Shown here: in pieces, positions 49,300-61,600 of the stretch
How positions within the stretch are numbered: the first letter of the stretch is position 1
Layout of the letters: every line of letters begins with the position of its first letter
Assembly: GCA_025677815.1 (NCBI GenBank)
Contig: JAIXMP010000024.1
Coordinates: forward strand, 372,001 to 436,000
Reading direction: 5' to 3'
Source of the DNA: Phascolomyces articulosus
Lineage: Eukaryota > Mucoromycota > Mucoromycetes > Mucorales > Lichtheimiaceae
Length of the DNA: 64,000 nucleotides
Notes under the pieces: model-generated
What the model saw: only the letters and a program-made list of their open reading frames with translations
The model's database searches: none
What the model was told of the DNA's origin: nothing
Program-made: the position numbers and the translations under genes

Positions 49300-51013
49300 A
49301 TGCCTGGTCTTCTTGATATTGTCCCCGCTGGTGTTGTTACTGGTGATAACCTTCGCAAGCTTTTTGAATACGGTATGTTATATTTTATACATAATCTTTT
49401 TATTGATTAACAAACTCATAAAAAAAATGATGATTTGTTAGCTCGTGAACATAAGTTTGCTATTCCTGCCATCAACTGTACTTCCACCAGGTAAAACATA
49501 TTTTTTTATGCGATATCATAAGTGAAATATCAAAATAGGGAAAACGCGGGAGATTAACGGGAAAAATGTATAACAAAAAAGAACACTCCGTTTTTTTTTG
49601 TTGATTGTTTGACCCTCTTAAACATACACACGATTGTTTTTTTTCTGTTCGCTTTCCTTTTTGCCTTTTCATCGATTTCATATATTTCTATTGTAACGCG
49701 GAATTTTGTCTGACTTTTATTTGTTTATCATTAGCACCATCAATGCTGCTCTTGAAGCCGCTCGTGACATCAAATCACCCATCATTATTCAATTCTCTAA
49801 TGGTGGTGCTGCTTATGTTGCTGGTAAAGGTTTAAGCAACAAGAACCAAGAAGCTTCCATCATTGGTGCTGTTGCTGGTGCTCAGGTAATATATATACTA
49901 TATATACACATACTTTATTTCAAAAAAAAAAAACTTCTTTACACCTTGACTGAATGGATGGTGTGTGTTTTTTGTTTGTTTATTTGTTATTAACTCATCT
50001 ATGCACTATAATATAGTACGTTCGTACTGTTGCCAAGGCATATGGTATTCCCGTAGTGATCCACTCTGACCATTGTGCCAAGAAGCTTCTTCCATGGTTC
50101 GATGGTATGCTTGCTGCCGATGAAGAATACTTCAAGGCCAATGGTGAACCTCTTTTCTCTTCTCACATGTTGGATCTTTCCGAAGAACCCAAGGAAGAAA
50201 ACATTGAAATTTGCTTAAAGTACTTGAAACGCATGGCACCCATGGGATGTTTGTTGGAAATGGAAATTGGTATCACTGGTGGTGAAGAAGATGGTGTCAA
50301 CAATGAAGATGTCGATAACGCTGCTCTTTATACACAACCTGAAGACATCTGGGATATTTACAAGGCCTTCAGTGAAATCACTGATTTGTTCTCCATTGCT
50401 GCTGCCTTTGGTAATGTTCACGGTGTCTATGCTCCTGGCAACGTCAAGCTCCATCCTGAATTGTTGGAAAAGCATCAAGCTTATGTTGCTGAACAACTCA
50501 AATCCAATGATCCCAAGCCTGTCTTTTTCGTTTTCCACGGTGGTTCCGGTTCCACTGAACAAGAAATTGCTACTGCTGTCAACAATGGTGTGGTCAAGAT
50601 GAACGTCGACACCGATACTCAATGGGCTTATTGGATTGGTTTGCGTAATTATTATGAAAACAAGAAGGATTATCTTCAAACCCAAGGTAAAAATCAAAGC
50701 AGAGTAAAAAAAAAGGGTGAAAATGGAGTATGTATCATAAAATAAGCACTGACACGTTTGAATTTAATTAGTGGGTAACCCTGAAGGAGCCGGCAAGCCC
50801 AACAAGAAGTTCTATGATCCTAGAGTTTGGGTTCGTGTAAGTATCATCTCCACTTTACATAGATTAATTTATTATTATTTATTTATTTTCTTGCATGATC
50901 GTTTATAAACTCACCATACATTTTTATGGTGCATTTTATAGGAATCCGAAAAGACCATGATTGAACGTGTTCAACAAGCCTGCAAGGATTTGGGCAATGT
51001 TGATGTTTTGTAA
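49300..51013 (+). CDS. FBA1: Fructose-bisphosphate aldolase, class II, 359 aa
   Basis: Six exons: 49300-49372, 49442-49490, 49735-49885, 50017-50686, 50772-50836, 50942-51013; 360 codons including stop, the same length as yeast Fba1. It cleaves fructose-1,6-bisphosphate into dihydroxyacetone phosphate and glyceraldehyde-3-phosphate in glycolysis and runs in reverse in gluconeogenesis. Class II zinc-site motifs are visible: the VVIHSDHC histidine and aspartate, EIGITGGEEDG, GNVHGVYAPGNVKL and VFHGGSGSTEQEI histidines, and the phosphate-binding VVKMNVDTD. Codon use is shifted to TTC, AAG, AAC and ATC compared with neighbours, as expected of a highly expressed gene. Confidence 0.97.
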
Positions 51014-51106
51014 ATAACCTTCTTTTTTATTCTATTTGATTTTCCCACTTTTTTTATGTATAAATAATTGAAAAAAAAACCGGACTGATATCATGATGCG
51101 AATGTG

Positions 51107-51110
<4 letters not shown>

Positions 51111-51137
<27 letters not shown>
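51111..51137. repeat. TA microsatellite
   Basis: About 13 TA units in the FBA1 3' flank. Confidence 0.8.
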
Positions 51138-52727
51138 GGGAGAGAGAGCAGGGTAGAAAGAAGAAGAGGGAAAAATGGGGATCTGTATCATGGTGAATGG
51201 AAGGATAATACTGCTGGTAAATAGACGGTTATGCACCAGCGTAATGAATATCTTGCAGATGATGTTCGTTGCTGATGTAAAAGTACCATCATCATTAGAA
51301 AGTACCGGAATACATAAATGTTATTACTCTGACAAATTGTTATTTTTTGGTGGTACCTAAATGATAATTCACGCAACAGAGGATGGTTGGATAAATACTA
51401 CTTTGTGGAAATCGCAATCAAATATACTGTGGATGAACTTTTTAGTATCTAGATATTTAGTGAATCCAGAAGGAATGTTGTAACGCTAACAAAACTTGTG
51501 TGTTATCTAAATAAACCGACATAGGTTTTCTTACCAGAGGAAACAAGGGAGTGTTGATCACTCCATCAGACATATTTATAAAAAGTATTAAATTTGATTT
51601 TTTCCACTATATGTTGAAGTTATACGCCATCTTCAGCAGGAAGAATATATTACTCTTCTAATTCTACTTTTTTGTTTATTACTATTTACACTGTAGGTAG
51701 TGTTGTCACAAAAATTTCCTCCCAGAGAAGAAAATGACCTATTTGGCAATGTTTATCTTTTAGAAAAAATTAGGAAAAAAACGACCATTGCAAAGTACCA
51801 TCGTCTTATGCTCACTTTTTTAAAATTATGAATCAATGATCATAGTATGTAACATACATATTTCTATTGGAGTTTGTCTTTGAGTAGGTACTCCTTTAAT
51901 CCCTATGGACTCAATGGAAAAAGTTTTTACCATAATAAAAAAATCATCCACTTATTTATTTATAGAAAAATACACAAAAAAGAAAAAAATCAATGGATTC
52001 ATAACATATCTTGCCTATAAGACAATTGCTAATTAGCGAACAAACAAAAAAATAAAGATAATCATTTATATACTACTATATTTATACAATAGCAATCGAC
52101 TCTTCAATAAATTGGTAACACAACATGGAAAGGCTTTTTTATGTAATACTACATAGAGTTTCTATTCTACGAAAATTTAAAATATAGACAAAAGTTGTAT
52201 TGATCTTCTACCTCCGATATTTTAGTTATTAGTAATCTATGAATAATAATACTAATTCGTCAAAACGACACTTCTTGAATTTGGTGCTGCACAGCATTAA
52301 TAAACAAGTATTAATAGACGGAGCAAGTAATAATTTGAATATATGTGTATAGTTGAATGATGAAAATGTAAATAATATATATTTCGTTACAGGGAATTGT
52401 ATATGGATAAAACAGGGAACATGATTATCACCGGATCAAGAATTTTAGCATGATTATTATTTAGAACATGAAAGAGTTTGAACGACGTAATCCATTGGTA
52501 ATAAATTGTACTCAAAAGGAATGAATAATGTCTTGCAATAAACCTGTAGTTTTTTTAGATAAAATATATGTACTGCTCTATTACTAGTGGATGTTTAAAG
52601 AAATGATGATCAGTATTATTATCAATAAATATATATCTATATACTAACCCTCACAGTATGAAGGTCATCACACGAATAATTTCATGTACTAGAAGAAGGA
52701 AGCCGTTTTATAATGATGTTAATTTAG

Positions 52728-53111
52728 CATCTACGTTTGGCTGAAGAGAGATCCAATAAAAGTATGCCAAATATAAAGAAAATGTTACAAAATAAACTTA
52801 TTATGGATTATCCATGTGGCTGTAATGCTGATGATTATCTTCTAAACTGCCATAATTTTACTTGTCATGTCCTTGCAGATCATGGGAAAGAAACAGCTGT
52901 CTAAGATTTTCATTTTGCATGTGAAAACGTAGTATCATTGAAATCAGGAGCCGTTTCCTTGTATCAAAAGAAACAAGAAATTGTCGAAAGGGCAACGGTA
53001 GTGTATTTTGTAATTAGTGCTCTTATATCTGTGTCTTTATCAAAAATAACATGGAGATATTTGTGCAGTTACTGTAGCGAGCAGTTCTTCTATTCAATTG
53101 GTGATGGGTAG
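52728..53111 (+). pseudogene. Cys-containing coding relic, about 127 codons with one internal TAA
   Basis: A single forward frame runs from 52728 to a TAG at 53109, broken only by a TAA at 52902. The first part includes RLAEERSNKSMPNIKKM and DYPCGCNADDYLLNCHNFTC (C-x-C ... C ... C). The second includes VVSLKSGAVSLYQKKQEIV and ITWRYLCSYCSEQFF. The open length is far above expectation for this AT content, and the amino-acid content is non-repetitive. No start codon is clear. Probably part of an old mobile element or gene; family not recognised. Confidence 0.4.
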
Positions 53112-54251
53112 GGATATCTACCAAAATAATGGTTTATAAATATTCATTCTTTGTGATGAAAGTGAATGACATACTTTTATAAAATTCATGGTATTAATAA
53201 TAAATTATTAATCCCCTATCCTTGAGACCGACTTATAGAGGGGTAGGAATACAATTTATTGTTATCACATAACTTGGATCTCATTTCTATATCCTTAATA
53301 TGAACAAGGGTTTGACTTTTTTCCCAACTTTATCTTCTTGTATAATCCTATATATCATCATGCACTAACTACAATCTGATATGGAAATCATACATATTCT
53401 ACTAATAGCTGTTTAAACAATGAACTATTATTGACATTATAGAACAACAAATCTGAACATGATACTAAAGGAGTTTATTGATTTTTGTTGTTGTAAGTGA
53501 TGTAAATACACATATCTAATGCGAGTGAGAGAAAAAAGAATGTTTCAAATGTGTCGCCGAAACAAACAATCAAACAAAAAAAAATTGATCTGTTTTCTAC
53601 CCTTTACACCAGACAACAAAAATTTGTTGCCAATAGCATAGTAGTTTTTAAGAAGATACAAAAACGGTTATCTTGCTTCTATTCTTAGAGTATTAAGAAT
53701 GATTCTTATTTATGCAGCTAAGCAACACTTTTATTTATCGATTTGATAGCTGCCGAATATCCGAAAAGAATAGAAATGGCAGGGTTATAAATGAAGTATT
53801 ATGTTTGTTATTAAATAAAACAGTTCTATAGCATATTATAATATATAGGAAGATAATAGATAAAAAGATTTTTGTTATGTATTTTATTTATGATTATAAT
53901 CAATCCTACGACAACGACACGTTTTTTTATTGATCTCCTCTTTATATATATATATATTCTCTCTCGGACGTTGATGCCGATCAAAGGAGGCACGTGTGGC
54001 AATAACTTCTTTGGGATCAATCAGGGTGCAACCACTTTTTGCCTTTTTTTTTCTTTCTCTCCTTTTCCTTGTTTCTCTTTTTTCTTTTTCTTTTTTTTAA
54101 TTCCCTTTTTTTTGTGGTCATTGGTTTTCTTTTTTTTTTTTCCAAAAAGTGAGAGGCAAAAAGGGGTGGAAATAAATAATATTAAAGAAATAAAGAGACA
54201 ACGAATCAGTTTTTAGTTGTATAACGAGAACGATCTACCTCTACTTTAACA

Positions 54252-57200
54252 ATGGTTTCTAATTCATTCTCACCTTCAAGATCGGCTACCGTTTTACAAC
54301 CAGGACGACAACAACAACCGCAACAATCACAATCACAGCAGCAGCAACAACAAAAACAACAACACCTGAAACCGCCACCATTACCCCGTTCAGGATGGGA
54401 CCGATCCCATACAGAAGCCTCAGGGGTTCATGTTCATCCTAAAACCACAATGCCCTCACGTCGATTATCATTACCTGATTTAAAAGAACTAAGACAAGAA
54501 TGGTCTCGTCGTGAAGCTTTACAAATTAATACACTCCCGGCTGGAAAACTTCAGGTAATAAATAAAATATAACAAAGAAGACGTTTCAGAATATATAATG
54601 GCTAATTGATATACTAATTGATATAAATTTTCAATTTATTGCTTTTTAATTAAATAATAGATTGATCTACTCAATGTTCGATCGGATGTTACTGTCAAAC
54701 GACCTTTTATACGACTTCGAATGGGACCACAACGTTATTTTTCATCACGATCAAAACAATCAAACGGAAACTGGAACGAGGGGTTCTTATTTACTATTTC
54801 TTTCCATAATCAGCTTTTTGACACGATTGAGGTAAATTTATACAAATTAAAACAAAAAGTACATATGCAAACAGATTCTCTGACACTTTGATATTTTCTT
54901 TGTTCAGTTGGATTTGTTTGATAAACGGAAAGGATGGCGATCTAAAACTCGTCATATTGGAAAAGCAAAACTACGAATATCAACACTGAATGAACGACCA
55001 GAAGTCTTTCTCACGTAAGATATTTTTATTCGTTGATTTTGAATATAACTTGGGGAAACAGTACCTTTGTTATTGTTTTTCTATCTTTGTGGGTTCCTTT
55101 TTCACTAAATTCCCCTTTTCCACTATGATCTCCTTAACTCCCCCCCCTCCTCTCTACTATTCCCCCTTCGTCTCCTCTCTCCTTCTGTCATCCCTTAGTT
55201 TTATTCCCATGTACGAATATCATACCCGGCGCTATTTACCAGCCCATATCCAATTACCGCATACTTTTTTAAAAACACACATGCCACGTTTCCGTACACA
55301 AGAACAAGCACCTTACCAAGAACAATATCCTAGCCATCGCAAGAATTCCATGACACCTTTAATTGGCTCTATTCAAGTGCGAGTGCGTTATCATTATCAA
55401 ACACCACCTGATGCCTTCTCGCATGAAATGTTATCTCCCATCTACAAAGATTCTTCTGATACCCATAGTTTTGTTAGTAGCTACATGGATCGTAGTACAC
55501 TTGCATCCTCTCAAAGTGGCAAAAGCAAAAATAGCATGGTGACATTAAATAGTGTGACCACTGCCAATACCACAGTGAGTAGTAATGGAAATAACACTGA
55601 TTTCAGCCGAGAAGACAGTGATGATGACGATGATCTTACCGATGATAATGGCCAATTAAGCGAAAATGAAGAACGACCACGACAAAACAATACAGACGAT
55701 TTTCATGATGCAGTAGAACCCAAACTTGTATTTATTGATGATCTGGGTCAAGTACCACCACCTTCCAATACAGCACCACCCAAAGCCAATCCAACAGTGG
55801 ATAGTCAATCCATTGTGGACCGTGTATTTGTTGAACAGTTGCAGAACAAACTGGCTCGTAGAACAGAAAGTACCCGGCGGATGAAAACTGAAGATACGAA
55901 TGACAGTGCAGCCGGTTTTGGATTCTCGCGTTCGGACATGGAAAACAGAAGTCGTTCTGTTCGTCGAAAGAATTCGGAATCGAGTATACAAAGTAACAAT
56001 TTCGGTGATAAAAATTTTGCATTTCGTTGGATCAATGAATCGTTTGATGAAGTTGCTTTGGCCCATCCGAGTCTGGACCGTATGATTGGTTTTGTTGTCA
56101 GTCCTCAAACACGTATTCTTGTTCGTGCAGTAGTAAAGATCTTTACAGGTTTTGTACGTGCTTCTCATATTAATGATTTTATTTTTTTCTTCTTCTGGGG
56201 TCTCGTCCCTTGTTACTTGGAATGTTTTTGTACATGAAAAATTAACTCAAAGTACTATGATGATATTTATATAGGGCCAGGGGTTCAGAATTACTGGATT
56301 ACAATTACTATCATGTCTTTCATTCTTGCAAAACTTTTATGTTGACATTCCCCGGTTAGTTTCTATACTTGGATTTGTTGTTATAAAAGAAGGGAGGATG
56401 ATCCACTCACTCATTATTATTATAGATCACCGCCTGCTGAAAAGATTAAAGATCTTCGATTTTTAGACAAGGCTAATTATTTCTTAGGACATGCCATCAT
56501 TGCCTACGTAAGTAGTAGTTTGATGTTTAAGAGTAGTAATCTTAAGCGTGATAGTAATTTATCGGGGCTTATTCTTACTAAGTGATTATTATTATTATTA
56601 TATTCCCAATTTAATAGGGTTGGCGTGGTTTGTCCTACCTTGGAGATTATGCAAAATACCTTAAAGGTTTGTGACACCTTCAAAAAAATCTCAGTGCGAA
56701 ATCTGAAAAAAGAGAAATAACTCCCCGCTCATACTTCTCTCTCCTTCTGTAAATAGATGTTATGAAAACAAGATCAAACAAGGAGGCCATTGTACGCTAT
56801 TTAAAAATCCCACCTGAAGATTTATTGGGCTATGAATATGGACTTCGTAAAGGTGCTGTGTTTCAACCAAGTTACTTCGTTGCTATTGATCGTGGTTATG
56901 AAGCCATTGTTCTTGGAATTCGAGGAACTTGGAGTTTATACGATTGCATTACGGATCTTGTATGCGAATATCGTCCTTGGAAAGGAGGTTTGGTCCATGC
57001 AGGGATGCTTGCATCAGCACAATGGTTTTTCACACGGATCATCCCACAGATTTTTCACTATGTTCACGAACAATGTAAATCCGAAACACGACCCATTTCA
57101 TCTTTTATTATTACGGGGCATTCATTGGGCGCAGGTACAGCTGCATTATTGACCATGATGGTGCTTGATCATTTACCTGAACTTAGGCGTTTGGCCGATA

Positions 57201-58057
57201 ATCCCAATTTCCAAGTCCATTGTTACAGCTATGCCCCTGTAGCATCTGTATCCATGAACCTGAGCGAAAAATATGCTGAACATATTGATAGTTTTGTATG
57301 TCATGATGATTTGGTAGCCAGACTTTCTTATGGAACAGCCAGTTGTGCCAAAGAACTAATCATGGATGCCATGATTGCCGTAGATGGTATGGGTGGCAGT
57401 AGCAAGCTCAATTCGGATAAAAAAGCACGTAAAGCTTGTTTTGACATTATTGAAGCACGCCGACAAGAAATTTTCAACTCCTCCGAACCACGTTATCCAT
57501 TACTTTATGTACCCGGTCAGGTATATCAATTCCGTCGACGACCACAAGATACACCATCACCATCCCCATCATCAACAACAACAAATAATAACAATAAACC
57601 ACGATTTTCAACCTCATCCTTTGATAATCGACCACGACCGAAAAGTGAACATTTATCAACAGATACCTCAATCCCAATTAGTCATTCGGAACCAGCGTTA
57701 CGAAAACGCTCCGGCTCTACCACATCATCATCGTCATCATCTACATTATCATCATCTGAAACACCCTCATTCACCTTGCATCGAAGTTCTCCAATGATCT
57801 CCGAAGAACTGTTGATATCCAAGACTTGTCTTGAAGATCACATGCTTGTCACGTACCTGAATGCGTTTCAGGCCGTGCGACAAGATTGTATGCGAGAGCT
57901 TCGCCAAAAGAAAAAAAATCGATCATCTTTATCATCTACTGCTCCTAGTACCACCCCATCTTCATCCGTCCCCAGCATTCTCATCGAAGATCCCGAAGGA
58001 AAAGTTGAACCTGCTCCATCCACACCCTCATCTACTCCTATTACTGCTCAATCATGA
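54252..58057 (+). CDS. C2-domain class 3 lipase, diacylglycerol-lipase-like, 1015 aa
   Basis: Eight exons: 54252-54554, 54661-54831, 54908-55014, 55199-56153, 56275-56354, 56426-56507, 56618-56666, 56757-58057; 1016 codons including stop. Residues about 100-200 form a C2-like beta domain (LQIDLLNVRSDVTVKRPFIR, IELDLFDKRKGW). A long acidic/Ser-rich linker follows. Then comes a hydrophobic/amphipathic stretch (ILVRAVVKIFTGFGQGFRI, LLSCLSFLQNFYVDIP) that could lie on a membrane. The lipase-3 core has VLGIRGTWSLYDCITDL and the nucleophile elbow GHSLGAG with S705. The acid is probably the Asp in CHDDLVARLSYG and the His that in CLEDHMLVTYL. The tail is Ser/Pro-rich. Class 3 lipases of this layout cleave sn-1 ester bonds of diacylglycerol or phospholipids; exact substrate is inference. 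Confidence 0.88.
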
Positions 58058-58196
58058 ACATAAAAAAAAAGAGAGGTATCTTAATAGAGTAGTAAGGGTA
58101 GTAGTAATATAGTATTTTAGTATAGTATAGTATTATTATAATTATTATTTTAATTAGGGTTTTTCTTTTTCCTTTTTATTCATATTTTCTTTTTGT

Positions 58197-58979
58197 TTAT
58201 TCATCTTTGTTATCTTTGCTATCTTTGTTATTTTTATCGTTTTTATCATCCTCCTCCTTTTTCTTCTTATTGCCATCATTTCCGTTCCAAAATATATCAA
58301 TTGTTTTCTTTGCGTGATCACGCAACATTTGTAACTGATCCTTGTCTGTACTAATTTCATACACTCGTCGGAAAAATGCTGCCTGTGTTCCATCCTTCCA
58401 AGAATCGAAATATCCTTTAGATGCTTCATAAGATACTTGAGCAACATGACCTGCTTGTCTTCCTACACGATCCAATTGTTCACCCAGGTTGACTTGGTAA
58501 TCTGATTCGGATCTTTTTTTAATACTGATGTGTTAGTTTTATCCATTCAAAAAATGTAAATAGTATCCATAAAGATAAACTTGCCTAATTGAATCTATAC
58601 AAAAAAATATAATACAATTTGCTTAGCTTTCTTTTTCTGGTTTTTTTTTCCTTCATGCTAAAACAAAAAATTAGTTTTTACCTTCATTCTTGAATGAAAT
58701 TGCATAGTTACGTAATGGATTCCATTGCCATGGTGTAGGTTCTGTTGCTCGTACCAAACAAACAATATCGCATTGTAAAGGTGGTGTTGATGGTGATTTA
58801 TTATTGTTGTTGTTGTTTTCAGTTCCATTGTTGTCATTTTCTTTAGGTCGTTCGATGGGAGGTCGTTTACATACTTTAATGCACATATTTTCATTACAGT
58901 TCATCCAATTACGAATTACAGGTGGAACTTTGACTGTATCATACTTCTTTTTATCATCATTATTATCGTCTACTGCCAT
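58197..58979 (-). CDS. Hypothetical protein, 211 aa, with a 10-nt microexon
   Basis: Minus-strand model: 58979-58682, 58594-58585, 58524-58197. The 10-nt middle exon lies between a TATAG acceptor and a GCAAGT donor; it is the join I found that brings the first and last exons into one frame. The N-terminal part has spaced cysteines (NWMNCNENMCIKVCKRPP, then QCDIVCLVRATEPTPWQW). The last part has an ordered helical region (LGEQLDRVGRQAGHVAQVSY, AAFFRRVYEISTDKDQLQML, TIDIFWNG) and ends in a highly charged Lys/Asp/Asn tail. No family recognised and no signal peptide. Because there is no homology to confirm it, the splice is less sure than in SEC1. Confidence 0.6.
58585..58594 (-). other. Proposed 10-nt microexon before a GC-AG intron
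   Basis: Minus-strand ATTCAATTAG, acceptor side GTATAG, donor side GCAAGT. It adds Asp-Ser-Ile and part of a Ser codon and restores frame between its neighbours. Confidence 0.5.
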
Positions 58980-59112
58980 CTTGGTTTTAGTTGAATTAAG
59001 GGTAGAATAAAAAAAAAATTATAGACTACCCAACCGGGCGTAGAAAAGAAAATTTATGCGGTCCATCCAAAGAAAAGCTTTGAAGGGATTGAAAATAGCT
59101 TAAAATATTTTA

Positions 59113-60526
59113 TTACAAATAAGAAAGCACATTAATATTAATATCTTCTTCATAAGGAAGTTCATCCTTCAATTCCTCGCTCACTTGCTCAACGCGTTTC
59201 CAAACACGTAAAAAGTTTTCACTTGCTAAACCCTTCAATTCCTTCTTGGTCCAACCACGACGAATCAATTCAGCAAACAAATCAGGATACTTGCTCACAT
59301 CTTCCAATCCTTCAGGTGTTACTTCAATACCATTGTAATCAGCACCTAATCCAACACGATGCTTACCAGCAATACTTGCAATGTATTCCACATGGTTAGC
59401 AACATCCGCTAATGTAGCAGGTGTATCTGGGTCACATTGAACAAAATGATTATAAAAGTTCACCATGACGACACCGTCTGTTTCATCCAAACGTTGCAAT
59501 ACGTTATCAGGGACATTACGTTCGATGGGACAAATAGCGTTGCTGGATGAATGGGAAAATAAAACAGGTGCTCTTGTTGTATTCAATACAGCATGCATGG
59601 TCGAGTGACCTACATGAGAGATATCCACCATCATACCAATACGGTTCATTTCCCGAACAATGTTGTGTCCAAATTCAGTCAAACCGAGTTCACGATCAAA
59701 AGAAGGTGGGTTAGGATCGCAACAACTGATACTCCAATCGGTATTGCAGTTATGAGTCAATGTCATATAACGAATACCAAGGTCATAAAAGTTACGTAAA
59801 GCGGCAAACGAGTTGTAAATGTATTGACCGCCTTCCAAACCCATGGTACTAGCCAATTTACCGTGACGTTGTGCCTTTTTGAATTCGTGTGTGTTGGTCA
59901 CATATTCAAACGTTTCTGGGTACTTGGCAATGACGCGTTTAATGGCGTCAATCGATTGGAATGCTAAAAGTATTTGGTTTTCCTCCTTCATTTCACAAGG
60001 TGCATAAATACTCCACATTTGTCCACCTAAATGTCTTTTTTAAAAAACAATTTCGATAAGTAAATAAAAACACGTAACACGTAACAAAACAAAGACACAG
60101 TAAAGCAGCGTTTTACCCTTCTTTAATCTTTGTAAGATCAGTATGACTATCTTCCAAATGAGTTAGGTCGAGATCATTGATCTTGCCACCTCTCAAAAAT
60201 GCCAAGTACCTGAACGAGTTTTTTTTTTGTTTAGTTATTTAGTAAACAAACATCGATATTAACACGATAACGGAAATAATCCATTCTACGGTGTACTCGA
60301 TCAAAACTTACATGGGGAAATCATTATGTGTATCGACCAATGGATGTTTCGCTAAAAGTCTGTTAGCACGATCAAGATAAGTTTGTTCATAATGCTTTTG
60401 TTGTTCAACTTTTTTCGAGAAAAAGGTTTCAATAGGTGTTTGGAAACACCCAAGGAGATCGAATGCATTTGAGAGGGTGGTAAGAAATATGCTTCCAAGG
60501 AGAAGTGAGAATACCCACCGATACAT
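59113..60526 (-). CDS. Membrane dipeptidase, M19 (renal dipeptidase) family, 409 aa
   Basis: Three exons on the minus strand: 60526-60312, 60209-60117, 60034-59113; 410 codons including stop. For exon 3 the acceptor AAAAAAG at 60035-60036 gives the conserved GGQMWS frame, while the stronger-looking TTTAG a few bases on gives a stop. The N-terminus (MYRWVFSLLLGSIFLTTLSN) is a signal peptide or anchor; an upstream in-frame ATG exists, but MYRWV fits better. Zinc-site motifs of M19 enzymes are present: HPLVDTHND (H67, D69), the Glu in MGLEGG, MMVDISHVGHST, PVLFSHSSSNA and GLGADYNG. The family hydrolyses dipeptides outside the cell or at the membrane. The C-terminus is acidic, with no obvious GPI signal. 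Confidence 0.92.
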
Positions 60527-61359
60527 TTTTTTTTTCTTTTGACAAGTGAGAGAAAAAAAAGAAAAAAAAAGAATGGAAAATAGAAAATCCTCTTTATCAA
60601 GAGTATGATGACTCATGCACCATGATGAGCGGCGACATTTTAGCTTTGGTAACTTTGTGTGCAACCAATAAAAATCAGAAAGTGAACTATTAAGTGTTTC
60701 ATACTGTGTAAATATTTATTAATATGGAGTTAAAGATGTGCAGAAGACATTATTATACCATTATCTCCTTCTAGACCAAAAATCATGACAACTAGGTCGA
60801 ATTTAAATATGAACAGTATATACTATAAAAATAAAGTAAAATATATTATAAACATGTAACTCAGATTTTTATTTATGGACAAGTAAAGCAGCCAATAAAT
60901 CTCGGCCCCAATATTTTTATTCGTGTATCTTATTGCTTGGATCCAAAGGACAGGCAATTTTTCGTTTTTATCCTATCATTCAACGTATCTGTCATTGGTT
61001 GTATTTGCTCGATCAAGTTGTATCCGTCTGGGTTTGTTGTCCTGGTACACCATACCATGTCCAATCCATCACTCAAGACCATCACTCAAGAGAGAGAAGT
61101 CTTCGGTTTCTTTATTTTTATCATCCAATCGTACCCATCGTATATTGATTGCATCTCTTGAATGTATGTGTTCCTCGCGTGATCAATAACATACGATAGA
61201 AAAAAAAATAATCATATTAATATTTAAGAACGACAATGACGATGATAATGAAAACCATATATATAACACGGCACTAAAAAGAAACACGTACCAAACACAA
61301 TAATAATGATTTCATTCAAATGTAATGCGCCTAGCCCATGTTTAGAGTTGCATTATTAT
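60527..61359. other. Intergenic between dipeptidase and retroelement region
   Basis: The first ~300 bases are the dipeptidase promoter side. A GC-richer patch at 60932-61149 is open in all three forward frames; the most protein-like one includes YLLDQVVSVWVCCPGTPYHV. It contains a 13-bp tandem repeat (CCATCACTCAAGA twice, near 61065-61090). It may be a fragment of another mobile element. Confidence 0.35.
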
Positions 61360-61600
61360 AAAAATAATACAGTAATGGTTTCCAGAAGCTACCACGAGGA
61401 GGTGGCATTACATCAGCTTCCACCTCCCTGTACTTTCAGGCGAAAGATCAGGTTCAAACGGTAGTCCAAAACAGCGAAGGAGAAAGTCGCAATGAATGGT
61501 CCACCCCCGCCGACTGTTGTAGGTCTCGGCATTGGGAGATTCGCAGATATCACTCGCCTCCATGCAGCTCGACCGCTAGACTACTTACCCAGTCGCGATA
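61357..61600 (-). repeat. Possible Pol III-type (SINE-like) unit
   Basis: On the minus strand, TAGTCTAGCGG at 61583-61573 fits the tRNA A-box consensus exactly. CTGCGAATCTC at 61546-61536 resembles a B-box with one main mismatch, 37 nt away (tRNAs have about 44). A T5 run, a Pol III terminator type, lies at 61364-61360. The interval is clearly GC-richer than the flanks. It lies beyond the 3' end of the LINE relic, where SINE or LINE 3' tails are expected. Confidence 0.3.

Larger units (their letters stand above)
51014..54251. other. Intergenic, about 3.2 kb
   Basis: Mostly AT-rich and stop-dense. It contains a TA microsatellite at 51111-51137, a broken coding-like frame at 52728-53111 (listed), and T-rich DNA at 54030-54140 before the lipase start. 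Confidence 0.4.

Noticed and set aside
60527..60664. 46-residue N-terminal extension of the dipeptidase
   Set aside because: An upstream ATG is in frame, but the extension is Phe/Lys-rich from T/C tracts and would bury the clear signal peptide that starts at 60526.
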